Shown: piece after piece, positions 1-9,242 of the stretch | Position numbering within the stretch: the stretch's first letter is position 1 | Layout of the letters: each line of letters opens with the position of its first letter | Assembly (NCBI RefSeq): GCF_023534745.1 | Contig: NZ_JAMHJQ010000002.1 | Span: 411,938-475,937, forward strand | Direction: 5' to 3' | Length of the DNA stretch: 64,000 nucleotides | Origin: Streptomyces sp. 35G-GA-8 | Lineage (GTDB): Bacteria; Actinomycetota; Actinomycetes; Streptomycetales; Streptomycetaceae | Notes under the pieces: generated by a model | Told to the model about the DNA's origin: nothing | What the model saw: the letters and a program-made list of their open reading frames with translations, nothing else | Database searches by the model: none | Translations under genes and position numbers: made by a program

Positions 1-52
1 CCCGGGAGAGGGTGCGGGCCCACGCGCGTGGTGCCCTGCGGAGAGGCGGGAT

Positions 53-937
53 TCAGCCCGCGAGGATGGCGCGGGCGAGCCCGGCCGTCTCGGTCGGCGT
101 CTTGCCGACCTTCACACCTGCGGCCTCCAGGGCCTCCTTCTTCGCCTGGGCGGTGCCGGAGGAGCCGGAGACGATGGCGCCGGCGTGGCCCATGGTCTTG
201 CCCTCGGGCGCGGTGAAGCCCGCGACGTAGCCGACGACCGGCTTGGTGACGTTCTTGGCGATGAAGTCCGCCGCGCGCTCCTCGGCGTCGCCGCCGATCT
301 CGCCGATCATCACGATCAGGTCGGTGTCGGGGTCGGCCTCGAACGCGGCGAGCGCGTCGATGTGCGTCGTACCGATGACCGGGTCGCCGCCGATGCCGAC
401 GGCCGAGGAGAAGCCGATGTCACGGAGCTCGTACATCATCTGGTAGGTCAGCGTGCCGGACTTGGACACGAGACCGATCCGGCCGGGCTTGGTGATGTCG
501 CCCGGGATGATGCCCGCGTTGGACTGGCCGGGGGTGATCAGGCCGGGGCAGTTCGGACCGATGATCCGGGTCTTGTTACCCTTGCTGCCCGCGTACGCCC
601 AGAAGGCGGCGGAGTCGTGCACCGCGATGCCCTCGGTGATCACGACGGCCAGGCCGATCTCGGCGTCGATCGCCTCGATGACGGCGGCCTTGGCGAAGGC
701 CGGCGGCACGAAGACGACGGACACGTCGGCGCCGGTCTTCTCGATGGCCTCGGCGACGGAGCCGAAGACCGGTACGGACGTGCCGTCGAAGTCGACGGAC
801 GTGCCGGCCTTGCGCGGGTTCACACCGCCGACGATGTTGGTGCCGTCAGCGAGCATGAGCTTGGTGTGCTTCATGCCGGTGGCGCCGGTCATCCCCTGGA
901 CGATGACCTTGCTTTCCTTGGTCAGGAAAATAGCCAT
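53..937 (-). CDS. sucD: Succinyl-CoA synthetase (ADP/GDP-forming) alpha subunit
   Basis: The 294-residue protein has the standard length for SucD, which with SucC interconverts succinyl-CoA and succinate with substrate-level phosphorylation in the TCA cycle (cytoplasm). The N-terminal CoA-binding Rossmann part reads [15 protein letters not shown]. The ligase part includes [13 protein letters not shown] and GHAGAIVSG; the His of GHAG is the phosphorylated residue in this family. The ATG start lies 20 bases after the sucC stop, so the pair is an operon read leftward, sucC then sucD. The gene is complete. Confidence 0.97.
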   Translation of the reverse strand: MAIFLTKESKVIVQGMTGATGMKHTKLMLADGTNIVGGVNPRKAGTSVDFDGTSVPVFGSVAEAIEKTGADVSVVFVPPAFAKAAVIEAIDAEIGLAVVITEGIAVHDSAAFWAYAGSKGNKTRIIGPNCPGLITPGQSNAGIIPGDITKPGRIGLVSKSGTLTYQMMYELRDIGFSSAVGIGGDPVIGTTHIDALAAFEADPDTDLIVMIGEIGGDAEERAADFIAKNVTKPVVGYVAGFTAPEGKTMGHAGAIVSGSSGTAQAKKEALEAAGVKVGKTPTETAGLARAILAG

Positions 938-957
938 GGTGTTGGAGTCCCTGTCCC

Positions 958-2133
958 TTACTTCGCAGCCGCGAGCTCGGCGGCCTTGTCGGCCGCGCCG
1001 TCCATGGTGTCCACGCGCTGCACGAGCGGGTGGTTGGCGTCGGACAGGATCTTGCGACCCAGCTCCGCGTTGTTGCCGTCCAGACGCACGACCAGCGGCT
1101 TGGTGACGTCCTCGCCCTTGGTCTTGAGCAGCTCAAGGGCCTGGACGATGCCGTTGGCGACCTCGTCGCAGGCGGTGATGCCACCGAAGACATTGACGAA
1201 CACGGACTTGACGTCCGGGTCGCCGAGGATGATCTCCAGGCCGTTCGCCATGACCTCGGCGGAGGCGCCGCCGCCGATGTCGAGGAAGTTGGCGGGCTTC
1301 ACGCCGTTGTGGGCCTCACCGGCGTACGCGACGACGTCGAGGGTCGACATGACCAGACCCGCGCCGTTGCCGATGATGCCGACCTCGCCGTCGAGCTTGA
1401 CGTAGTTGAGGTTCTTGGCCTTGGCCGCGGCCTCCAGCGGGTTGGCGGCGGCCTTGTCCTCAAGTGCCTCGTGCTCCGGCTGGCGGAAGTCGGCGTTCTC
1501 GTCGAGCGAGACCTTGCCGTCGAGCGCGATGATCTTGCCGTCACCGGACTTGATCAGCGGGTTGACCTCGACGAGGAGGGCGTCTTCCTTGATGAAGACG
1601 GTCCACAGCTTCTGCAGGACGTCGGCGACCTGGTCGGCGATCTCGGCCGGGAACTTCGCGGCGGCGACGATCTCGGCGGCCTTCTCGGGCGTGCAGCCCT
1701 CGTTGGCGTCGACCGGGATCTTGGCGAGCGCGTCGGGGTTCTCCTCCGCGACGACCTCGATCTCCACGCCGCCCTCGACGGAGGCCATGGCGAGGAAGGT
1801 GCGGTTGGTGCGGTCCAGCAGGAAGGAGACGTAGTACTCCTCCGCGATGTCCGCGGTCTGGGCCAGCATCACCTTGTGGACCGTGTGGCCCTTGATGTCC
1901 ATGCCCAGGATCTGACCGGCCTTCTCGACGGCGTCCGCCGGGTCGGCGGCCAGCTTCACGCCACCCGCCTTCCCGCGCCCGCCGACCTTGACCTGCGCCT
2001 TGACGACGGCCTTGCCGCCGAGCCGCTCGGCCACCTCGCGAGCCGCGTCAGGCGTCGTGATGACTTCACCGGCCAGCACCGGTACACCGTGCTTGGCGAA
2101 GAGGTCCCTCGCCTGATACTCGAACAGGTCCAC
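958..2133 (-). CDS. sucC: Succinyl-CoA synthetase beta subunit
   Basis: The 391-residue protein has an ATP-grasp N-terminal half starting [18 protein letters not shown] and a C-terminal ligase half with NFLDIGGGA and FVNVFGGI, all typical of SucC. It supplies the nucleotide-grasp half of succinyl-CoA synthetase. The GTG at 2131-2133 is chosen because an AAGGGA ribosome-binding site lies just upstream and homologues begin at DLFEYQ. A longer in-frame reading to 2232 would add a basic, non-conserved tail. First gene of the sucCD operon. Confidence 0.96.
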   Translation of the reverse strand: MDLFEYQARDLFAKHGVPVLAGEVITTPDAAREVAERLGGKAVVKAQVKVGGRGKAGGVKLAADPADAVEKAGQILGMDIKGHTVHKVMLAQTADIAEEYYVSFLLDRTNRTFLAMASVEGGVEIEVVAEENPDALAKIPVDANEGCTPEKAAEIVAAAKFPAEIADQVADVLQKLWTVFIKEDALLVEVNPLIKSGDGKIIALDGKVSLDENADFRQPEHEALEDKAAANPLEAAAKAKNLNYVKLDGEVGIIGNGAGLVMSTLDVVAYAGEAHNGVKPANFLDIGGGASAEVMANGLEIILGDPDVKSVFVNVFGGITACDEVANGIVQALELLKTKGEDVTKPLVVRLDGNNAELGRKILSDANHPLVQRVDTMDGAADKAAELAAAK

Positions 2134-2397
2134 GCGTGTCCGTCCCTTGTGTCTTTTAAACCGCAGCCTGGTGATCGCGGGTTCGTTGTCTGCGTGGGCG
2201 TGCCGCGAAGGGCAACGTGACTGCGCTGTCACAGAGGGAGGCGTACTCGCTGTCCGGTACGCGGCATGTCCGTCTCGCAGGTTATCCCCGTGAACCGTGG
2301 CTCCCTAAATCAAGGATCACAGATGAGCGGTGATACCTGTCACAGAGCGGAGAGACGCGTCACACCAGGCGCGGGAGCCCTCCGTATCACCGGGAGA
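2134..2397. other. Intergenic region upstream of sucC
   Basis: 264 bases between the sucC start and the stop of the VWA gene on the same strand. It should hold the sucCD promoter. A 14-base direct repeat with core TCACCGGGAGA sits at the VWA stop codon (about 2390-2405). I see no convincing terminator, so read-through from the VWA operon into sucCD cannot be excluded. Confidence 0.4.
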
Positions 2398-3654
2398 TCA
2401 CCGGGAGACCGCCCGGCTCGGCAGCTCCTTGTCCGGCAGGGGAAGGGGACGCTTCTCGATCGCCGCCGCCATCACCTCCGGGAAGAGATCGGGGGTGCAG
2501 GCGAAGGCCGGCGCACCGAGCGCGGCGAGGGCCGCCGCGTGCTCGCGGTCGTACGCGGGCGCTCCCTCGTCGGACAGCGCGAGCAGCGCCACGAACTGCA
2601 CGCCCGACGCCTTCATCGCCGCGACGCGCTTGAGCATCCCGTCGCGTATCCCGCCCTCGTAGAGGTCGCTGATCAGGACGACCACGGTGTCCGCGGGCCG
2701 GGTGATCCGCGACTGGCAGTAGGTGAGCGCGCGGTTGATGTCGGTGCCCCCGCCGAGCTGCGTGCCGAACAGCACGTCGACGGGGTCGTCGAGCTGATCC
2801 GTGAGATCGACGACGGCGGTGTCGAAGACGACGAGCCGGGTGGCGAGGGAGCGCATGGAGGCCAGGACAGCGCCGAAGACGGAGGCGTAGACGACCGAGG
2901 CCGCCATCGAACCGGACTGGTCGATGCAGAGGATCACCTCCTTCTTCACGGACTGCGCGGCGCGGCCGTAGCCGATGAGCCGCTCCGGCACCACCGTGCC
3001 GTGCTCGGGGAGGTAGTTCTTGAGGTTCGCGCGGATCGTACGGTCCCAGTCGATGTCCCGGTGGCGCGGCCGGTTGACGCGCGCGGACCGGTCGAGCGCG
3101 CCGGTCAGGGTGGCGCGGGTACGGGTGGCGAGCCGCTTCTCGATGTCCGCGACCACCTTGCGCACGACGGCGCGCGCCGTCTCCTTGGTCGTCTCGGGCA
3201 TCGCCTTGTTGAGCGAGAGCAGTGTGCCGACGAGATGGACGTCGGCCTCGACGGCCTCCAGCATCTCCGGCTCCAGGAGCAGCGCGGAGAGCCCGAGCCG
3301 GTCGATCGCGTCACGCTGCATGACCTGCACGACGGAGCTGGGGAAGTACGTACGGATGTCCCCGAGCCAGCGGGCGACGGCGGGCGCGGAGGCGCCGAGC
3401 CCGGCGGAGCGGTCGGTGCCGGCCGCTCCGCCCTTCTCCTTGCCCGAGCCGTAGAGGGCGGACAGCGCGCCGTCCATCGCCGCGTCCCTGCCGGAGAGCG
3501 CGCGGCCCGTCCCGTCGGCGCTCTCGCCGCCGAGCACCATCCGCCAGCGGCGCAGCCGCTCGTCGGCGGCGCGGTCCGTGCCGTCGGTGCCGACGCCGTC
3601 GCCCATTCCACCGCTCATCCCGCCGCTCATCCCGCCGCTCGTCGCGCCGCTCAT
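2398..3654 (-). CDS. VWA-domain protein of the MoxR/DUF5682 operon
   Basis: 418 residues. A Gly/Met-rich N-terminus (SGGMSGGMSGG) leads into an alpha-helical region, then a C-terminal von Willebrand A domain (about 237-400) with an intact metal-ion adhesion site: DQSGS at 245-249, Thr in GGGTD at 305 and Asp in ISD at 331. VWA proteins paired with MoxR ATPases act as metal-dependent adaptors or substrate-binding partners. It is the last of three coupled genes: its ATG overlaps the TGA of the DUF5682 gene by four bases (3651-3654). The same pairing occurs in Mg-chelatase and CoxDE-type modules, but the DUF5682 neighbour points to a different system. Substrate unknown. Confidence 0.85.
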   Translation of the reverse strand: MSGATSGGMSGGMSGGMGDGVGTDGTDRAADERLRRWRMVLGGESADGTGRALSGRDAAMDGALSALYGSGKEKGGAAGTDRSAGLGASAPAVARWLGDIRTYFPSSVVQVMQRDAIDRLGLSALLLEPEMLEAVEADVHLVGTLLSLNKAMPETTKETARAVVRKVVADIEKRLATRTRATLTGALDRSARVNRPRHRDIDWDRTIRANLKNYLPEHGTVVPERLIGYGRAAQSVKKEVILCIDQSGSMAASVVYASVFGAVLASMRSLATRLVVFDTAVVDLTDQLDDPVDVLFGTQLGGGTDINRALTYCQSRITRPADTVVVLISDLYEGGIRDGMLKRVAAMKASGVQFVALLALSDEGAPAYDREHAAALAALGAPAFACTPDLFPEVMAAAIEKRPLPLPDKELPSRAVSR

Positions 3655-6041
3655 CCCGTCGCCTCCAGAAGGTCGTCGCTGTCGTCGGTGGTTCCGCTGC
3701 CTTCGGCGCCCAGCAGCAGACGGAGCACCGGCAGTACGGCGTCCGCGCGCGCCTCGTCGAGCCCCGGGCCGAAGCCGGGCGCGGCGGCCTCGGACGCCAC
3801 CGGGCCGCCCTGCGCGGGCCCGCGTCTGACCAGCTCGCCCAGCGTGCGCCGCACGCCCGGCTCGTACGCGGAGAACGTGCGGCGCAGCAGCGGGAGCACA
3901 TCCGTGAAGGCCTCGGCCGACACCCCGGTCAGCCAGGCGTCCACGAGGCCGAGGAGGCGTTCGTCATGGACCAGGAGCATGCCGCCCGCGCTGCTCCCCG
4001 CCTGCCGGCGCCCCGCACCGGCCGGTCCGCCGACGAAGCCCTCGATCCAGGCCGCCGCGTCGGTCGGCGGCGTTCCTGGCGAGAGCGCGAGCCCCATGAA
4101 CCGCGCGGCCTCGTCCTCGGCGAGCCGGCCGTCGTCCAGCAGCAGCCGGGCGGCCCGGCCCCTGATCACCCCCGGGACGGTGTCCCGTCCGGCGAGCTTG
4201 TGCAGGACGGCTTCCCAGCGCCCGGCCAGATCCCGGCCGCGGTCGTCCGGGAGGAGGCCGACGGCGATATGGACGCTGTCGAGATGCCCCCGCATCTCGG
4301 CCGCTCCGTCCGCGTCGAGCCCCGCGCAGGCGGGCGGCAGACCGACGCAGATCCGCTCGGCCAGCCCCGCAGCCACCTCACCGAGGGCACCGGTGTCGGT
4401 GGAGCGCACGTCCCCGTACCGCAGCGAGCGGGCCAGCGCGGGCAGCGCCTGGGCGAGCCGGCCGACGTCGGCGTCGAGCGCGGCGCGATCGGCCAGGGCC
4501 CGCATCACCACGGGCAGGGCGTCGGGAAGCGCGGCGAGCAGACAGCGCTCGGCCAGCGCCGTGACCTCCGCGAGCGCGGTCGCGGAGAGGGCCCGTGACT
4601 CGGCCTTGGCGGTGGCGGCGGAGAGCACGGTCGTGCCCCATACACCGGCCTCCGCGACCCGTACGTACAGCTCGGGCTCCCAGCGCAGCCGCCAGGTCTC
4701 CCGGAACGTGCCGGTGCTCCCCCGCCCCGCGGCCGGTTCGCCCCAGTCGATACCGAGCAGTCGCAGCCGGTGCAGGAGCCTGCCGCGCTCGGCGTCGGTC
4801 TCCTTACGGAGGTCGAGGTCCAGCTCGCGCTCCAGCGCCTCCGGCTTGAGCCGCAGCGTGCGCTGGAGCGCGGTCAGATCCCGCTGGAGCGGCACGGCGG
4901 GGGCCGCGTCCGGAACCTCACCGAGCACCTCGCCGACGATGAGCCGGTCGTGGATGAGGCCGAGCGGCACATCCGATCCCTCGCACATCACGGCCCGGAC
5001 CGCGTCGGTGGTCTCGGTCAGTCCGGCGAGCGGACGTCCGCGCATGGCGGCCAGCGTCTCGGCGAGCCGTACCGCCTCGATGACATGGGCCGAGGAGACG
5101 GTCCTGTCCTCCTCCCTGAGCAGACCGGCGACCTTGGTGAGCCAGCGCTCCACGGGGCGGTCGGGCACACCGAAGAGATGCCCGTACCAGCCGGGCGAGT
5201 CGATGCCCGCGCCGTAGCCGCTGTGCCGGGCCAGCCTGCGGTGGGTCCAGGGCACCCATGTCATCCCGGTCTTGACCTTGGGCAGGCCCTTCAGCAGCGC
5301 GCGGTCCGCGGCGGCGGTGGTCTTCCGGCCGAGCGCGGGCACATGCCAGGCACCGCAGACCACGGCGACGCCGTCGTCCCCGAACTCCTTGCGCGCGGCC
5401 CTGAGCCGACCGCGCATATGGGCCTCACGGACGAGATCGCGCCGGGGTCCGCCGTCGCCGTACCGCTCGCGCAGCGCGCCCATGGCCTCGGCGACGGCGG
5501 CGAACGGCGCGAAGGGGTCGTCCGCGCCGCCCGCGCCCTGATGCTCGACGACGTCCTCCCACCAGCGCTCGGGGTCGTCGTACCCGGCGGCCTCGGCGAG
5601 AACGGCGAGCGGATCGATCCGCAGGCTCGCGTCGTCCCGGGACGCGTCGGACTCGGCGGGGTCGTCGGACTCGGCCGACTCGGCGTCGCCGGAAGCCTCG
5701 TCCGCCGCGGCGAGCGCCAGTGAGTGCGCGGCGGGCAGATCGATGAACCGGGCCGGTACGTCATGCGCCAGCGCCCAGCGGATCGCGACCCACTCCGGGG
5801 AGAACTCGGCCAGCGGCCAGAACGCCGCGCGCCCCGGATCGTCCACCGCGTGCGCCAGGAGCGCGACGGGCGGGCGCATCGCCTCGTCGGCGGCGAGCGC
5901 CAGCAGCGCGTCCCCCTCGGGCGGGCCCTCGATGAGGACGACCCGGGGCGCCGCCGCGTCGAGCGCCGCCCGTACCGCACGCGCGGACCCAGGCCCGTGA
6001 TGCCGGACCCCGAGCAGCGTCGGTCCGTGCGCCGTGGTCAC
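3651..6041 (-). CDS. DUF5682-family protein (possible TIKI/TraB/EreA-like fold)
   Basis: 796 residues, no signal peptide or membrane segment seen. The N-terminus reads LLGVRHHGPGSARAV (H14, H15) then VVLIEGPPEGD (E38); later come REAHM near 206 and VVCGAWHVPALG (H233). This spacing of Gly-x-x-His, Glu and a late Gly-x-x-His is reminiscent of the TIKI/TraB/ChaN/EreA superfamily of metal- or haem-binding hydrolase-like domains; that link is my inference. The remaining ~550 residues look alpha-helical and repetitive. The assignment to DUF5682 rests on recalled family features and on the MoxR/VWA context. It overlaps both neighbours by four bases (ATGA), so three proteins are probably made in fixed ratio. 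Confidence 0.82.
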   Translation of the reverse strand: MTTAHGPTLLGVRHHGPGSARAVRAALDAAAPRVVLIEGPPEGDALLALAADEAMRPPVALLAHAVDDPGRAAFWPLAEFSPEWVAIRWALAHDVPARFIDLPAAHSLALAAADEASGDAESAESDDPAESDASRDDASLRIDPLAVLAEAAGYDDPERWWEDVVEHQGAGGADDPFAPFAAVAEAMGALRERYGDGGPRRDLVREAHMRGRLRAARKEFGDDGVAVVCGAWHVPALGRKTTAAADRALLKGLPKVKTGMTWVPWTHRRLARHSGYGAGIDSPGWYGHLFGVPDRPVERWLTKVAGLLREEDRTVSSAHVIEAVRLAETLAAMRGRPLAGLTETTDAVRAVMCEGSDVPLGLIHDRLIVGEVLGEVPDAAPAVPLQRDLTALQRTLRLKPEALERELDLDLRKETDAERGRLLHRLRLLGIDWGEPAAGRGSTGTFRETWRLRWEPELYVRVAEAGVWGTTVLSAATAKAESRALSATALAEVTALAERCLLAALPDALPVVMRALADRAALDADVGRLAQALPALARSLRYGDVRSTDTGALGEVAAGLAERICVGLPPACAGLDADGAAEMRGHLDSVHIAVGLLPDDRGRDLAGRWEAVLHKLAGRDTVPGVIRGRAARLLLDDGRLAEDEAARFMGLALSPGTPPTDAAAWIEGFVGGPAGAGRRQAGSSAGGMLLVHDERLLGLVDAWLTGVSAEAFTDVLPLLRRTFSAYEPGVRRTLGELVRRGPAQGGPVASEAAAPGFGPGLDEARADAVLPVLRLLLGAEGSGTTDDSDDLLEATG

Positions 6042-7153
6042 GCGCTCACCTCGCGGCAGGCGCGGTAGAAGTCCTTCCAGCCGTCGCGCTCGCGGACCAC
6101 CGTCTCGACATACTCCTGCCAGATCACCCGGTCCGCCGCCGGGTCGCGGACCACCGCGCCGAGGATGCCCGCCGCGACATCGCCCGGCCGCAGCACGCCG
6201 TCCCCGAAGTGGGCGGCGAGCGCGAGGCCGTTGGTGACCACGGAGATCGCCTCGGCCGTGGAGAGCGTCCCCGAGGGGGACTTGAGTTTCGTACGGCCGT
6301 CGGTCGTGACGCCGTCGCGCAGTTCACGGAAGACCGTGACGACCCGGCGGATCTCGTCGATGCCCTCCGGCCCGGCAGGCAGATCGAGCGAGCGTCCCAT
6401 CTGGTCCACCCGCCGGGAGACGATGTCGACCTCGGCCTCGGGGGTGGCCGGCAGCGGCAGGACCACGGTGTTGAAGCGGCGGCGCAGCGCGCTGGAGAGG
6501 TCGTTGACCCCCCGGTCGCGGTCATTGGCCGTGGCGATCAGATTGAACCCCCGGACGGCCTGCACCTCTTGTCCCAGCTCGGGGACCGGCAGGGTCTTCT
6601 CCGACAGGATCGTGATGAGCGAGTCCTGCACATCGGCGGGGATACGGGTCAGCTCCTCGACGCGCGCGGTCATCCCCTCCGACATGGCCCGCATCACCGG
6701 ACTGGGCACCAGCGCGTCACGGCTGGGGCCGTGGGCGAGCAGCTGCGCGTAGTTCCAGCCGTAGCGGATCGCCTCCTCGGGCGTGCCGGCCGTGCCCTGC
6801 ACGAGCAGGGTCGAGTCGCCGCTGACGGCCGCCGCGAGATGCTCGGACACCCAGGTCTTGGCGGTGCCCGGCACACCGAGGAGCAGCAGCGCCCGGTCGG
6901 TGGCGAGCGTGGTGACCGCCACTTCGACGATCCGCCGCGGTCCCACGTACTTCGGTGTGATCACCGTCCCGTCGGCCAGCGTGCCACCGAGCAGATACGT
7001 GGCCACGGCCCAGGGCGACAGCCGCCACCTGACGGGCCGCTGCCGGTCGTCGGCCGCGGCCAGCGCTTTCAGCTCGTCGGCGAACGCGTCCTCGGCGTGC
7101 GGGCGCAGCGCCTCCTCGGTCCCGGCGGGCGCGGTGTTTTCGGGCACGGTCAT
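6038..7153 (-). CDS. MoxR-type AAA+ ATPase
   Basis: 371 residues. Walker A is GVPGTAKT (93-100); an acidic Walker B-like segment VEELTRIP and the sensor region LIATANDRDRGVNDL followed by ALRRRFNTV are typical of MoxR-family AAA+ proteins, which remodel or activate partners with a VWA protein. The ATG at 7151-7153 has a strong GGAGGGGG site and lies about 30 bases below a DNA-damage-type promoter (7192-7214). A longer frame to 7393 would cross that promoter and is rejected. First gene of a three-gene operon with overlapping stops and starts. Confidence 0.92.
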   Translation of the reverse strand: MTVPENTAPAGTEEALRPHAEDAFADELKALAAADDRQRPVRWRLSPWAVATYLLGGTLADGTVITPKYVGPRRIVEVAVTTLATDRALLLLGVPGTAKTWVSEHLAAAVSGDSTLLVQGTAGTPEEAIRYGWNYAQLLAHGPSRDALVPSPVMRAMSEGMTARVEELTRIPADVQDSLITILSEKTLPVPELGQEVQAVRGFNLIATANDRDRGVNDLSSALRRRFNTVVLPLPATPEAEVDIVSRRVDQMGRSLDLPAGPEGIDEIRRVVTVFRELRDGVTTDGRTKLKSPSGTLSTAEAISVVTNGLALAAHFGDGVLRPGDVAAGILGAVVRDPAADRVIWQEYVETVVRERDGWKDFYRACREVSA

Positions 7154-7191
7154 GGATCCCCCTCCAGATCGGTCGACCGGATGTGAGTTCC

Positions 7192-7214
7192 ACGGTGCAC
7201 CACGCCACTGACAA
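7192..7214 (-). promoter_or_regulatory. RecA-NDp-like (PafBC-type) promoter of the MoxR operon
   Basis: Read on the minus strand: TTGTCAGTG (7206-7214), exactly 8 bases, then CACCGT (7192-7197). The published actinobacterial DNA-damage motif is TTGTCRGTG-N8-TANNNT. The first box is perfect, the spacing exact, and the -10 differs only by C for the first T. The MoxR start codon is about 39 bases downstream. Regulation is inferred from the motif. Confidence 0.75.
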
Positions 7215-7313
7215 TCGACCGTCGCCGCGGGCCGGGCGGGACCTCGCGGACGCGCCCGCGTACGAGGGGAGTTGCCGACGACGGCGATCACCGGTGATGA
7301 CCGGTGCGGGGAG

Positions 7314-7748
7314 TTACCCGGCGATCGGGGACACCGCGATGCAGCCGCCCGCCGCGGCCTTGCCCGCGTCCGTCTCCTCCTTGATGACCTCACCCTTGTA
7401 GATGATCTTGCAGGTGACCTCGGCGCCTGCCGGGTCCAGGGCGGTCGGCATGACGCCGGGCGGCATGATGCCGCGCAGCGTGACCGTCTTCGTCCACGGC
7501 AGCGTGGGCTTCTCGACCGTCTCGATCTTGGGTTCCATGGCCTCGCCGCCCCCGCCGTGGTAGTCGATCGTGTCGATGTTCTTGCCGGTGACCTCGTAGG
7601 TGACCTCGTAGGTCTCGTTGACGGCCTTGTCGACCTCGTCGGTCACGGCCTTGTCCACCCGCTCCGCGGCCTCGGAACAGGCGCCGAGGCCCAGCGCGAG
7701 ACCGGTGACGGCGAGGGTGGAGAGGGCGGCGCGGACAGTGCGGTTCAT
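7314..7748 (-). CDS. Small MmpS-like secreted lipoprotein
   Basis: 144 residues from an ATG giving NRTVRAALSTLAVTG, a signal peptide ending in LGAC (lipobox), so probably a membrane-anchored lipoprotein. The mature part has YEVTYEVTGKN and LPWTKTVTLRG, with ICKIIY-like strands near the C-terminus, resembling the compact beta domain of MmpS-type transport accessory proteins, which usually accompany MmpL transporters. No MmpL gene is nearby. It sits between the two arms of the SWIM/MoxR locus, on the MoxR strand but with 160 bases including the MoxR promoter in between, so it is probably transcribed separately. A functional link to the locus is unproven. Confidence 0.7.
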   Translation of the reverse strand: MNRTVRAALSTLAVTGLALGLGACSEAAERVDKAVTDEVDKAVNETYEVTYEVTGKNIDTIDYHGGGGEAMEPKIETVEKPTLPWTKTVTLRGIMPPGVMPTALDPAGAEVTCKIIYKGEVIKEETDAGKAAAGGCIAVSPIAG

Positions 7749-7850
7749 TGGTGATCCCCCCGGATCGTGGCGTAGGAAGCTCGCACGATATAGCAAAGAG
7801 AAAGTAAAGTCATGCTGCCGTTTGTTCGTTGAATCCGCAGGTCAGAGCGA

Positions 7851-7873
7851 TTGTCAGTGGGGCGCTCTAACGT
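7851..7873 (+). promoter_or_regulatory. RecA-NDp (PafBC-type) promoter of the SWIM gene
   Basis: TTGTCAGTG (7851-7859), 8 bases, then TAACGT (7868-7873): a perfect match to the DNA-damage motif TTGTCRGTG-N8-TANNNT. The SWIM-gene ATG begins 7 bases after the -10 box, about where transcription should start. No Shine-Dalgarno sequence is visible, so the mRNA is probably leaderless. Confidence 0.85.
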
Positions 7874-7880
7874 CGTGGAC

Positions 7881-9242
7881 ATGAATCAAACGGGGGTGCG
7901 CTGGACGACGGAACAGGTGCTCGCTCTTGCTCCTGACGAAGCGTCACGCAAAGCGGGCAACAAACTGAGCACGGCCGGACCGTGGTCGGAGGCGGGCAGC
8001 GGCTCCGCGGGGGCCGTGTGGGGTCTGTGCAAGGGCAGCGGCAGTAAGCCGTATCAGACCATTGTGGACACAACGGGCCCTGCCTACAAGTGCAGTTGCC
8101 CCAGCCGGAAGTTTCCGTGCAAGCACGCGCTGGGGCTGCTGCTGCTCTGGGCCGCGGACGAGCGAAGCGTGCCGGAGGCGGCGGAGGAGCCCGGCTGGGC
8201 CGGGGAATGGCTCGAAGGGCGCCGGAAGAAGAGCGAGGAGCGGGACGCGGGGGATGCCGGCGCGGCCGGGTCCGGGAAGCCCGCCGATCCCGAGGCCGCG
8301 CGGCGCAGGGCGGAGCGCAGGGCCACCCGGATCAGCGCGGGTGCCTCGGAGCTCGACCAGCGGCTGACGGATCTCCTGCGCGGCGGGCTGGCCTCGGCGG
8401 AGCAGTCGGGGTACGGGCTGTGGGAGGAGACGGCGGCCCGCATGGTCGACGCGCAGGCGCCGGGGCTCGCCGGCCGGGTGCGGGAGCTGGGAGCCATCCC
8501 CGGCTCGGGCCCCGGCTGGCCGGTACGACTGCTGGAGGAGTCCGCGCTGCTGCATCTGCTGACCACGGCATGGCTCGGCCGCGACCGGCTGCCGGAGCCG
8601 CTGGCGACGACGGTACGTACGAGGATCGGTCTCCCGTCACCGGCCGGGGGTCCGCCGGTCAGGGACCACTGGCTGGTCCTGGCGCAGTACGACTCCTCGG
8701 ACGGCAAGCTCCTCACCCGCCGGATCCGGTTGTACGGACGGGATTCGGGGCGTTCCGCGCTGCTGCTCGCCTTCGGCGCGGCGGGGCGCTCCCCGCAACT
8801 GGGCCTGCCGGTCGGCCTGATGATCGAGGCCGAGATCACCCCGCACGGCGGCGCGGGGCAGCTACGGGCCGACTGGGGGCGGCAGTTCGGCGCCCCGGCC
8901 CCGATCCCGGGACCGCCGCCCGGCGGCTCCACGACAGCGGCGATAGAGGCGTACGGCGCGGCGCTGCGCGCGGATCCCTGGCTGGACGCCTGGCCGGTGA
9001 CGCTGACCGACGTCATACCCGTGCCGGCGCCGGGCGGTGGCTGGCAACTGGCGGACGCGGACGGGGAATCCGCGCTGCCCATCACGGGCTCGGCCCTCTC
9101 GGGGCCCGGTCCCTGGAAGCTGGCCGCGCTGTCCGGCGGCGGTCCGGTCACGGTCTTCGGCGAGTGCGGCCACCGCGGCTTCCATCCGCTCGCGGCCTGG
9201 GCCGAGGACGGTGCCGCTCATCCGCCGGTCCCGCTGACCTGA
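7881..9242 (+). CDS. SWIM zinc-finger protein
   Basis: 453 residues. A SWIM zinc finger near the N-terminus has C71-x-C73, C80-x-H82 within YKCSCPSRKFPCKH. It is followed by a charged linker (about 105-150) and a long region without a recognised fold. SWIM fingers bind DNA or protein. The ATG at 7881 is preferred over the upstream in-frame TTG at 7851 because that TTG is the promoter -35 box. It is the first gene of the plus-strand arm, followed after 142 bases by the DUF5691 gene, and divergent from the MoxR/DUF5682/VWA arm. The five families are repeatedly annotated side by side in bacteria, which suggests one system. Confidence 0.88.
   Translation: MNQTGVRWTTEQVLALAPDEASRKAGNKLSTAGPWSEAGSGSAGAVWGLCKGSGSKPYQTIVDTTGPAYKCSCPSRKFPCKHALGLLLLWAADERSVPEAAEEPGWAGEWLEGRRKKSEERDAGDAGAAGSGKPADPEAARRRAERRATRISAGASELDQRLTDLLRGGLASAEQSGYGLWEETAARMVDAQAPGLAGRVRELGAIPGSGPGWPVRLLEESALLHLLTTAWLGRDRLPEPLATTVRTRIGLPSPAGGPPVRDHWLVLAQYDSSDGKLLTRRIRLYGRDSGRSALLLAFGAAGRSPQLGLPVGLMIEAEITPHGGAGQLRADWGRQFGAPAPIPGPPPGGSTTAAIEAYGAALRADPWLDAWPVTLTDVIPVPAPGGGWQLADADGESALPITGSALSGPGPWKLAALSGGGPVTVFGECGHRGFHPLAAWAEDGAAHPPVPLT

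Noticed and set aside
1-52. Left edge as part of a gene
   Set aside because: Only 52 GC-rich bases after the sucD stop; nothing recognisable.
2266-5217. 983-codon plus-strand open frame opposite the VWA and DUF5682 genes
   Set aside because: Basic Arg/Ser/Pro-rich translation typical of the antisense of GC-rich genes; the minus-strand frames carry VWA and DUF5682 motifs.
2398-7153. Reading the MoxR/VWA pair as magnesium chelatase or CoxDE
   Set aside because: No chelatase H subunit, tetrapyrrole or CO-dehydrogenase genes; the DUF5682 gene is inserted between ATPase and VWA genes.
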